Shown here: piece after piece, positions 6,229-12,029 of the stretch
How the letters are laid out: each line of letters begins with the position of its first letter
How positions within the stretch are numbered: position 1 is the first letter of the stretch
DNA from: JAUWQU01 sp964605095
GTDB taxonomy: Bacteria; Planctomycetota; Phycisphaerae; SM23-33
Assembly (NCBI GenBank): GCA_964605095.1
Contig: CAZSBS010000157.1
Span: forward strand, 1-12,029
Reading direction: 5' to 3'
Length of the DNA stretch: 12,029 nucleotides
Notes under the pieces: generated by a model
Database searches by the model: none
The model's input: only the letters and a program-made list of their open reading frames with translations
Told to the model about the DNA's origin: nothing
Program-made: the position numbers and the translations under genes

Positions 6229-9200
6229 TCATTCGAGACAAAGCACCGATCCGTCTTTCAGGGCCACATAGAGCTTTCCATAGGCGACAGCCATGCCTTC
6301 GTAGACGCTCGGTGATGGTAGCGGCAACTCAGATACCTTCTTGCCGTTCCGCGTGGCGAGGCACCAGAGTCTTCCGCCTCGCTTCCCTTGCCATTTTTCG
6401 AGTGCTTCGACCGTCGTTTCGTTGCGGATCGCCGGCGGACCTGCCACGTAGAGCAACTTATCGGTCAGGACGATCGAATTAACGTAGAGGTCCGGATCAT
6501 TTTGCGACCAGTCGTACTTGATCGTACTGGAGAGCAGGGAAGTCTTGAGCCGCGCGCATTCCTTCGCGTCGGCAGCGCCGGCCTGGATGATCGGGTCGTT
6601 CACGGAGAGGTCGACGACGCGCCCATTCGTTCCCCATTTCGGATCCGGCTCGCGGTCAGTCTTGCTTGCTCGATAGATGTGCCATTCCAGGTCTCTTACC
6701 CAACGATAAAGATGCGGCAGACGCGCGAACCCGAAGGCGTGCGTCTCGTTGAACGCCAACATCTTGCCGCCCGGCGCGTACCGGGGCGCCTCGTGGTTCT
6801 CCGCGTCGCCGCCCGAGTAGTTCCTGCCGTAGAGCATCACCGTGCGATGGAAACCCGAGTCGTCCAGGAACCCGCTGTTGACGAACAGGTGAGCGTCATC
6901 GCCGATCTGGGACTTGGGCCCCCGCATGGCCTCGACGACGGGGCGAGAGCAGTCGAGGTCGAAACGCTGCGTGTTCATGAAGATATTGCGGCCGTTGAAC
7001 GAGAGGATGTCGGGATTGCTTGCCGGCATGGTCCGGTTGACCATCTTGTCCTCGATCAGGCCGTCGCAGGTCGGGTCCGTCTCGTCGAGAATCTCTTCAT
7101 GCAGCAGCTTGCCCGTCTTGACGTCGAGGCACACCAATCGCAGGCCCCCGTCGAGGAAAGCGGAACGACCGGCCACGCAGTAGACCCTTTGGTCGATCAC
7201 AAGAGGGCTGCCATGGACGGGCCAGACGGATTCGAGTTGTTCCATGGCGAGCAGATACCGCTCGGCCGGAGCGACGCGGTAGCGCCAGAGACACTGCCCG
7301 TTTGCGGCGCTGAGGCAATAGAGGCGCCCGTCCCTGGAGCCGAACAGCACACGGCCAGACGCGATCGCCGGCGGCGAATCTATACGCGCGTCGGCGATAT
7401 ATTCCCACGCATGTCGCCCCGAGGCGGCATCCAGGGCGTGAAGGACGTGCGCGTCTTTATCGGCGACGAACAGCTTGCCCTCCGCGACGGTCATCGCCGA
7501 CAGGTTTTTGCCGATATTCGTCGACCATCGCGTCTTAAGATTCGCAGAAAGGCTCGCCTTTGAAAAACAACTTCTGGCATTGTCATGCCGGAACGTGGAC
7601 CACTCGTCGGACGCATCGGCCGGCCGAGGCGCCGATACGAGCGCCGTCTCATAGGCCGGGCCCTTTTGCAGCCTTTCTGACACGGGAGCCGCTGTCGTGG
7701 CCTCTTGCGCGGCAGGGGCCAGGGCGTTGAATCCACGCAGCAACGACTCCACGTAGCACGCACATGGGTGCTGCGGTTGATAGAGCAGGCCGTTTGCCGG
7801 CATGGTTCCATAGATGCAGGCTCCTCGCACCCAGTGATTAATCGATTCCCAGCCGGTCTTCGGGCTGATGAACTCGACGCCGGTGCGACCGGAGATAATG
7901 AACTTCTCCGTCGCCTTCGAGCGGTGGCATCGCTGGTGGAACCAGTAAATTTCCTTGTGCGGTTTGAACTGGCGTTCGATCTCGCCTGTGTGCAGATTTC
8001 GACCCGTCCAGGTTCCGGCGTCTTTGCTCCCCATCATGATTCCAAGCCAGACTAGATCGTCGACGACAAGGATGTCCTTGGGGCACTCGAAGCCGGTCGA
8101 GTGTTTCGGCGTCTCGTAGCTCCAAAGCACCTTGCCGTCCACGGACGACAGGGCCGTAAATGTCCGCAAATTGTCGGTCGCGGCCGAAGAACTCGCCTTG
8201 CGGTATCCCGGCTGATCGTCGCCGCCCCAAAACAGAATTACGTCCTTGTGAACGGCCAGCGTCGGCGTGGTCGCGGTGGCGATCACGTTGTCGAGAACCA
8301 CCGGTTTGCTCTTGAAGAGTTCCTTGCCGGTCCTGCAATCAAGCGCCCGGACGCATTTGCCGTCGTGGAAGAATACGCCGCGGTCCGAAACGGCGAACGA
8401 CATGGGGGCCACGGGCGTTTTGTGTCGCCACAACTCGTCGCCCGATTCGGGGTCGACGGCGCGAATCCATTTCTCATCTCCCGCCCAGGCGTTGTCGTCG
8501 GAGTAGCGATTCCCCTTTTCATACAGCTTGGGAGAATCGGTCGTGATGAGGAAGAGAACTCCCTTATGGCAGAGAATCTCCTCGCAGGCGGCCGTCTTGT
8601 CGAGCGTTCGGATAGTCCGGCCGGTGGCTGCGTCGATCACCGTGACGCCTTCATCCAGGTTGGCGGCAACGAACAGCCTCTCGCCCACGGCCACAAGGCG
8701 CCGCGTCATTTGCGTCGGTCCGCTCTTATACCGGAACAGCGGCGAGACCCATCGCTTGAACGGACGCTTCCACAGGGTTTTTCCGTTGTAGGCATCCCGA
8801 GCGATCAACTCCCAATCCGCGGGCAGAAAGAGCGAGACATGCGGCCCTTCATCTAACAGGTAGAAGATTCTTCCGGCAGCGGCGACCATGGTCTGAAAGC
8901 CTGAGACCGCTTCATGATGGCGCGTCCATGTCGGGCCGGCGGTCCACTTCAGCCTCTTTGGGGGGCCGACCACAAGATCCTTGCTCACCGACCCGCCGCT
9001 CGCGTCATAGAGCGCATGCGTCCATTCATCGGTGTTCTCTTGGTGCTCCTTCAGCACGTGCCGCCATGCGTTGTCCTTCTTGAACCACACCTTCCCACCG
9101 GGGCGCAGGACCCGCAAACACTGCTCGATGGCCACCTCCTCGCCGTTGTCCAGCAGGATGACGTCGATCGAATTGTCGACAAAGGGAAGAACATCGCCGC

Positions 9201-9576
9201 GCCATACGGCTGCCGACACCGAACCATAGCGGCCGGCGTCGACAATCCGTTTTCGGGCAGCGCGAACTTTGTCCGCATCGCGATCCAACCCGCGCACGAC
9301 CCATGTGTCCGCCTGGCCGAGTTTCAATGTGTTTCTACCATCGTCGCATCCGACATGAACGACGATACCGCCGTCATAGCCGTCTGTGACGCTCTGGACG
9401 GCCGGATGCGCCGCGTCGGAAACGCCGAGAGCACTTGCGGCATGCAATAAGTTTCCGGCAACAAAGATGAATGCGGCAAGGAATAGAATCCTAGCCAAAG
9501 CCGACCGAAGAAGATGGTGATATTCTCGGGGGCTTCTCGAAACGGTCGGTTTCATTGTCATTCCGGCTTGCGCCAT
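6229..9576 (-). CDS. Secreted fusion: methyltransferase-like domain plus two PQQ-type beta-propeller regions
   Basis: From ATG at 9576 the protein has 1115 residues. A long basic lead and hydrophobic stretch (ILFLAAFIFVAGNLL, 30-44) ending in AASA at about 49 form a signal peptide. Residues 70-167 look like a class I methyltransferase: VHVGCDDG (73-80), GLDRD (96-100), RGDVLPF, DVILLDNG and the late motif CLRVLRPGGKVWFKK (153-167). After DEWTHALYDASGG (183-195) come PQQ/BamB-like blades at about 207-572, such as DAATGRTIRTLD, DPESGDELWRHK and SSVDGKVLWSYE, then a second set from DEWSTFRHDNARS (657-669) to the C-terminus. ATG 9576 is chosen over 9600 because AAAGGA lies 9 nt upstream. Gaps of 300 bp downstream and 813 bp upstream suggest a single-gene unit. 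Related fusions occur in planctomycetes to my knowledge; ligand and activity are unknown. Confidence 0.85.
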   Translation of the reverse strand: MAQAGMTMKPTVSRSPREYHHLLRSALARILFLAAFIFVAGNLLHAASALGVSDAAHPAVQSVTDGYDGGIVVHVGCDDGRNTLKLGQADTWVVRGLDRDADKVRAARKRIVDAGRYGSVSAAVWRGDVLPFVDNSIDVILLDNGEEVAIEQCLRVLRPGGKVWFKKDNAWRHVLKEHQENTDEWTHALYDASGGSVSKDLVVGPPKRLKWTAGPTWTRHHEAVSGFQTMVAAAGRIFYLLDEGPHVSLFLPADWELIARDAYNGKTLWKRPFKRWVSPLFRYKSGPTQMTRRLVAVGERLFVAANLDEGVTVIDAATGRTIRTLDKTAACEEILCHKGVLFLITTDSPKLYEKGNRYSDDNAWAGDEKWIRAVDPESGDELWRHKTPVAPMSFAVSDRGVFFHDGKCVRALDCRTGKELFKSKPVVLDNVIATATTPTLAVHKDVILFWGGDDQPGYRKASSSAATDNLRTFTALSSVDGKVLWSYETPKHSTGFECPKDILVVDDLVWLGIMMGSKDAGTWTGRNLHTGEIERQFKPHKEIYWFHQRCHRSKATEKFIISGRTGVEFISPKTGWESINHWVRGACIYGTMPANGLLYQPQHPCACYVESLLRGFNALAPAAQEATTAAPVSERLQKGPAYETALVSAPRPADASDEWSTFRHDNARSCFSKASLSANLKTRWSTNIGKNLSAMTVAEGKLFVADKDAHVLHALDAASGRHAWEYIADARIDSPPAIASGRVLFGSRDGRLYCLSAANGQCLWRYRVAPAERYLLAMEQLESVWPVHGSPLVIDQRVYCVAGRSAFLDGGLRLVCLDVKTGKLLHEEILDETDPTCDGLIEDKMVNRTMPASNPDILSFNGRNIFMNTQRFDLDCSRPVVEAMRGPKSQIGDDAHLFVNSGFLDDSGFHRTVMLYGRNYSGGDAENHEAPRYAPGGKMLAFNETHAFGFARLPHLYRWVRDLEWHIYRASKTDREPDPKWGTNGRVVDLSVNDPIIQAGAADAKECARLKTSLLSSTIKYDWSQNDPDLYVNSIVLTDKLLYVAGPPAIRNETTVEALEKWQGKRGGRLWCLATRNGKKVSELPLPSPSVYEGMAVAYGKLYVALKDGSVLCLE

Positions 9577-9614
9577 GGCGAACTTTCCTTTCATGGTCAT
9601 AGCGGACCAGCGAG

Positions 9615-9697
9615 CTTTGCCCCCCTAATAAAACCAGAACACACAGGGATCTCTTGACCGCGCAGTGTCGCCTGCTAATCCTTTGCCTCCCTGATAA
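9615..9697 (-). repeat. Two 17-bp direct repeats upstream of the propeller gene
   Basis: On the minus strand TTATTAGGGGGGCAAAG (9631-9615) and TTATCAGGGAGGCAAAG (9697-9681) agree at 15 of 17 positions and lie 66 bp apart in the same orientation. Both are within 125 bp of the start at 9576. They may be binding sites for an activator or repressor of that gene. I found no convincing -35/-10 pair alongside them. Confidence 0.4.
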
Positions 9698-9848
9698 TAA
9701 TGGAGATTCTGGAGGCTTACCAGTGTGCGACCAAGTTCTGCCGGACATTTCGCTGCCTTCTGGTTGGCCTGACAAGGTCCGTTCCGCATATCGGATGTGA
9801 TTTTCGGGATAGACAGGTGAGCACGATGGTTCACGTGCGTCCCGGCGA

Positions 9849-10011
9849 GGCCGCTCCACGATATCGCGGCCCCAGGCCAGGGAATAAGAGGGGCGAGAGC
9901 CGCACAGGGCCATTTTGGCGTGTCGTCGAGAGGGAGGCACCTCTCGGAGCGGGCTTTAGACACTTACCACGTCTTCCTGTACGGCACCCCCTTGGGAGCC
10001 CTTGGGGGTGC
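9849..10011. other. Cluster of three hairpins
   Basis: Three inverted repeats follow each other in 163 bp: GGCCGC/GCGGCC (9849-9854 with 9866-9871); a two-tier stem GTGTC/GACAC (9920-9924 with 9959-9963) around CGAGAGG/CCTCTCG (9927-9933 with 9940-9946, 6-nt loop); and GCACCCCC/GGGGGTGC (9984-9991 with 10004-10011). None is followed by a T run. They could be part of a structured RNA or a repetitive element. Confidence 0.35.
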
Positions 10012-10013
10012 AT

Positions 10014-10132
10014 CATTTCAGATTTCAGATTGCAGATTGCAGATTTTAGATTGCAGATTTCAGATTGCAGAGTGCAGAGTGCAGAGTGCAGAGTGCAGAG
10101 TGCAGAGTGCAGATTTCAGATTTCAGATTTCA
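10014..10132. repeat. Heptamer tandem array, 17 units (GATTTCA/GATTGCA/GAGTGCA)
   Basis: Seventeen consecutive 7-bp units run without a gap, followed by a broken unit GATTGTCA to 10140. The order is blocked: mixed GATTTCA and GATTGCA units (one GATTTTA), then six identical GAGTGCA units at 10070-10111, then three GATTTCA units at 10112-10132. The array is far richer in AT than its surroundings and has no spacers, so it is not a CRISPR. It resembles the heptameric short tandemly repeated repetitive (STRR) sequences described in cyanobacteria and seen widely between genes of environmental bacteria. Confidence 0.95.
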
Positions 10133-10179
10133 GATTGTCAGACCCGTCGCACGCAACCAAAGAAGAAAACAGGTCCATC

Positions 10180-10258
10180 GTCCCGATGTACATCGGGACA
10201 GAGGTCGCGGAGAAGATAAAGATAAAGAGTTCTATCTGTTTCCTCTCTGCGACCTCTG
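10180..10258. repeat. Perfect 20-bp palindrome next to an imperfect 15-bp inverted repeat
   Basis: GTCCCGATGTACATCGGGAC (10180-10199) is its own reverse complement. Directly beside it, CAGAGGTCGCGGAGA (10199-10213) pairs at 14 of 15 positions with TCTCTGCGACCTCTG (10244-10258) across a 30-nt spacer. The right arm continues into imperfect 9-bp units ending CTCTGCG/CTCTGCG/CTCCGCG up to about 10269. The layout is that of a small non-coding interspersed element; no transposase is present. Confidence 0.6.
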
Positions 10259-10292
10259 CGCCCTCCGCGTGAACTATCTTTTCTTCGGCCGA

Positions 10293-10358
10293 TCAAGCCC
10301 TTCTTCGCCGCCGGATTATCGCCAGCGCGCCGATGGCCAGCCCCGAGGCTGGCTCGGG
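10293..10358 (-). pseudogene. Orphan PEP-CTERM sorting signal, remnant of a second gene 3' end
   Basis: On the minus strand, codons from 10358 to the TGA at 10293 read PEPASGLAIGALAII followed by five arginines, Ala and stop. That is a PEP motif, a short hydrophobic segment and a basic tail, the layout of a PEP-CTERM signal. It lies 31 bp past the stop of the intact PEP-CTERM gene and in another frame, and a TGA two codons upstream (10362-10364) cuts it off from any longer protein. I infer that it is the tail of a lost or duplicated gene. The same DNA can form a 7-bp hairpin GCCAGCC/GGCTGGC with a 4-nt loop (10336-10353), so part of the similarity could be accidental. Confidence 0.5.
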
Positions 10359-10389
10359 ATTTCAGCTCCGGCGTCAGTCTTCGCTCAAG

Positions 10390-12029
10390 CTACGACCTGA
10401 CGCGTCGCCTTCGCTTCAACAGAGCAGGAAGGCCTGCGGCCATCATGACAAAGAGGGTCGCGGGCTCCGGGGTCACCACGGCCGTGCCCCCGGTGCCGGA
10501 GCCCATGTTGCCCATCAGGGTGCTAAGGTCGTTCCAGTCAACCGTGTCGCTGTTGTCGAAGTCGCCCTCCGACCACTCGGTGCCGGTGCCGAAGTTCCGC
10601 TTCAGGGTGATGAAGTCAGCCGCGTCAACAACGTCGTCGCCGTTGGCGTCGCCCAAGAGCCCGAACATCATGTAGATCCGCCCGGCCCCGAGCGTGTCGT
10701 CGTCCAAGTAGATCGTGGGGATGGCGGGCCAACTGACTTCGCTGTCGTCGATGGTGGGAACGACAAAGCCAGTACCACTGAAGTCGCCGGTGTACGTGAA
10801 CAGGTCGTACTGCACTCCGGGGGCGGGCGTGCTGCCGCCGGCCAGTTGGAGCGTCCAGGCGCCGGCGAGCGTCAGACTGCCGTCAATGGCAAGACTGTCG
10901 CCAGCGCCGCCGCTGAACTCCCAGTTGTAGATGAAGTCCGCCGCCATCGTTATGTCTTTGTCGGCGCTCAGCGAGCCGCCCTTGAGCGACAGGTTGCCCA
11001 GCGTCGTGGGCGCGGGCAGAACCAACGCGGTGTTGGCGGTGGTCACTATGTCGGTCGTGCTCCAATCGGGCATGACGCCCGTACCCAGGAAGCTCACGTT
11101 GTCAAACGTAACGCTCATGTCGCTGCCGTACCATATGTTCAGGCCGATATACGTCTTGTCCCCCCACGTCGTATATGTCTTTGAGAAGTATGGGGTATAG
11201 ACGGAGCCATCTGAACTGTAGGATCCAGTCACGGTAGCCCCAGTCCTCGTCAGCCTCGTGTAGGACCCACCTCCACCACTTTCAGAATACAAAGCCGTGC
11301 CGTCAACACGAGTTAAATTACACACTTGGCCACCGGTTGCCCACACTGCGGCCATGTTGGTGGTCGATGACTGACCACCGGTCAGTGCATCGCGGACCAT
11401 GAGGCCGCCCCGGCGCCAATCACCAAGTCCGCCGGTCACATGAACCGTGTAGTCAAAATCGCCCGCTGGAATCTCGGTGTAGCACCATGCGGAGCGGTCA
11501 GATGTTTGGCCGCTTTGACCGGGATTTCCAGTCACGGTCCAAACCCCGGTCTCGGAATCGTAAGATGCGTCGGAGGCGAAAGTTCCGTCGATGGCACCGC
11601 TCGTTCCCGGTTGGGGGGTGGTAATGGTCATCGTGCCGCCTTGAGCAGTGATCTTGCGGTGGTTCTCGTAGGTCGGGTTAACAACGTCCGAGCCGCTAAG
11701 AATGAATGGAGTATCGCTATAGACCGATACCCCGGCGAAGTAAGCCGTGTTCGTAACGGTCAAAGGGTTGGTGGTGGCATCGACCGTACCGCCATTGGCA
11801 AAGCTGGCCAAGCCGGTGGTCATTTCGGGACCGACTGTCACCGTGGCTGTGTTGCGGACGGAGAGAGCACCGACGGTCATTCCGGAACCGGAGACTGTCA
11901 ACGAGCCGTCGTTGACGGAGAGACCGCCGAAGGAGTTACTGTTGTTGGTCAGGGTCAGTGCGGCTCCACCGGCCTTGGTCAGGGTGCCGTCGCCGGAGAT
12001 TGGGCCGGAAAGCACCGCGTTGCTGCCGG
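10390..12029 (-). CDS. Exported beta-strand-repeat/DUF1349-like/dockerin protein with PEP-CTERM signal, 5' end outside the window
   Basis: The frame is open from the right edge and ends with TAG at 10390, giving 545 residues with the N-terminus missing. It begins inside an autotransporter-associated beta-strand repeat (LSGPISGDGTLTKAGG, LTLTNNSNSFGGLSV, about 12015-11900). A DUF1349-like beta-sandwich follows at about 11583-11086, with GDFDYTVHV, RRGGLMVRDAL and YTRLTRTGATVTGSYSSDG. Another strand-repeat stretch leads to a dockerin-type domain at about 10656-10504 with two calcium-loop segments, DANGDDVVDAADF and DFDNSDTVDWNDL. The end is PEP at 10470-10462, a short hydrophobic helix (LFVMMAAGLPALL) and RRRRVRS. 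PEP-CTERM proteins are exported, then processed by an exosortase during surface display. Function is probably structural or adhesive; no catalytic site is seen. Gene start and signal peptide lie beyond the window. Confidence 0.88.
   Translation of the reverse strand, partial: GSNAVLSGPISGDGTLTKAGGAALTLTNNSNSFGGLSVNDGSLTVSGSGMTVGALSVRNTATVTVGPEMTTGLASFANGGTVDATTNPLTVTNTAYFAGVSVYSDTPFILSGSDVVNPTYENHRKITAQGGTMTITTPQPGTSGAIDGTFASDASYDSETGVWTVTGNPGQSGQTSDRSAWCYTEIPAGDFDYTVHVTGGLGDWRRGGLMVRDALTGGQSSTTNMAAVWATGGQVCNLTRVDGTALYSESGGGGSYTRLTRTGATVTGSYSSDGSVYTPYFSKTYTTWGDKTYIGLNIWYGSDMSVTFDNVSFLGTGVMPDWSTTDIVTTANTALVLPAPTTLGNLSLKGGSLSADKDITMAADFIYNWEFSGGAGDSLAIDGSLTLAGAWTLQLAGGSTPAPGVQYDLFTYTGDFSGTGFVVPTIDDSEVSWPAIPTIYLDDDTLGAGRIYMMFGLLGDANGDDVVDAADFITLKRNFGTGTEWSEGDFDNSDTVDWNDLSTLMGNMGSGTGGTAVVTPEPATLFVMMAAGLPALLKRRRRVRS

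Larger units (their letters stand above)
9577..10389. other. 813-bp region without a supportable gene
   Basis: No frame here has a recognisable protein; the open frames across the heptamer array exist only because the repeat contains no stop codon. From right to left it holds an orphan PEP-CTERM signal with a 7-bp hairpin, an inverted repeat with a 20-bp palindrome, the heptamer array, a GC-rich hairpin at 9984-10011, two further hairpins at 9849-9963, and the direct repeats upstream of the propeller gene. Confidence 0.7.

Noticed and set aside
5980..6315. A 111-codon plus-strand open frame in the 300-bp gap
   Set aside because: It starts inside the predicted promoter and inverted repeat, runs through the folded element and into the end of the propeller gene on the other strand; no family is recognised.
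8101..8856. A 251-codon plus-strand open frame
   Set aside because: It is the antisense of the propeller gene blades and has no independent coding evidence.
9577..9600. Propeller gene start at ATG 9600
   Set aside because: There is no ribosome site upstream of 9600, whereas AAAGGA inside this stretch is spaced 9 nt from the ATG at 9576.
9625..9963. A 112-codon minus-strand open frame upstream of the propeller gene
   Set aside because: It has no recognisable domain, no ribosome site and scattered composition, and it overlaps the direct repeats and hairpins.
9984..10011. Rho-independent terminator for the PEP-CTERM gene
   Set aside because: The hairpin is strong but lies about 380 bp after the stop, and no T run follows on either strand.
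10014..10132. CRISPR array
   Set aside because: The units are 7 bp with no spacers, and no cas gene is nearby.
9700..10272. A 190-codon plus-strand open frame across the heptamer array
   Set aside because: Its middle is the translated 7-bp repeat, which contains no stop in any plus frame; the rest shows no family signature.

Overview
The window looks like a piece of a Planctomycetota-type genome, probably an uncultured Phycisphaerae-like member. The pointers are high GC, a PEP-CTERM sorting signal combined with a dockerin-like domain and autotransporter-associated beta-strand repeats, a very large secreted PQQ-type propeller protein with a methyltransferase-like domain, a secreted right-handed beta-helix protein, and a phosphorelay whose response regulator has an excisionase-type HTH in front of the receiver. 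This lineage call is inference from protein style; no rRNA or marker gene is present.

Every gene I can support lies on the minus strand, so the window is read from right to left. (1) 12029-10390: the 3' two thirds or less of a secreted beta-strand-repeat/DUF1349-like/dockerin/PEP-CTERM protein. (2) 10389-9577: about 0.8 kb without a gene. It holds an orphan second PEP-CTERM signal, an imperfect inverted repeat beside a perfect 20-bp palindrome, a 17-unit heptamer array, a group of hairpins and a pair of 17-bp direct repeats. (3) 9576-6229: a secreted methyltransferase-like plus double-propeller protein. (4) 6228-5930: a gap with a folded, terminator-like element followed by a good sigma70-type promoter straddled by an inverted repeat. 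(5) 5929-3863: a small basic coiled-coil/AT-hook-like segment in frame with a secreted parallel beta-helix protein that has its own ribosome binding site and signal peptide. (6) 3838-1688 a hybrid PAS histidine kinase, (7) 1636-1052 an HTH-REC response regulator, and (8) 1046-1 the N-terminal half or less of a type IIG (Eco57I-like) restriction-modification enzyme that runs off the left edge.

Genes 5 to 8 are separated by only 24, about 50 and 5 bp, so they look like one transcription unit driven from the promoter at about 6019-5991. The most interesting biology is there: a soluble hybrid kinase and its likely partner regulator lie directly upstream of, and almost touching, a restriction-modification gene, which suggests signal-controlled restriction, and the unit is headed by a secreted polysaccharide-active-type protein and a small DNA-binding-like leader. 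Whether this is a functional system or a chance junction between a carbohydrate locus and a defence island cannot be decided from one window.

The second point of interest is the exported class I methyltransferase-like domain fused to PQQ-type propellers, which would sit outside the cytoplasm, where S-adenosylmethionine is not normally available.
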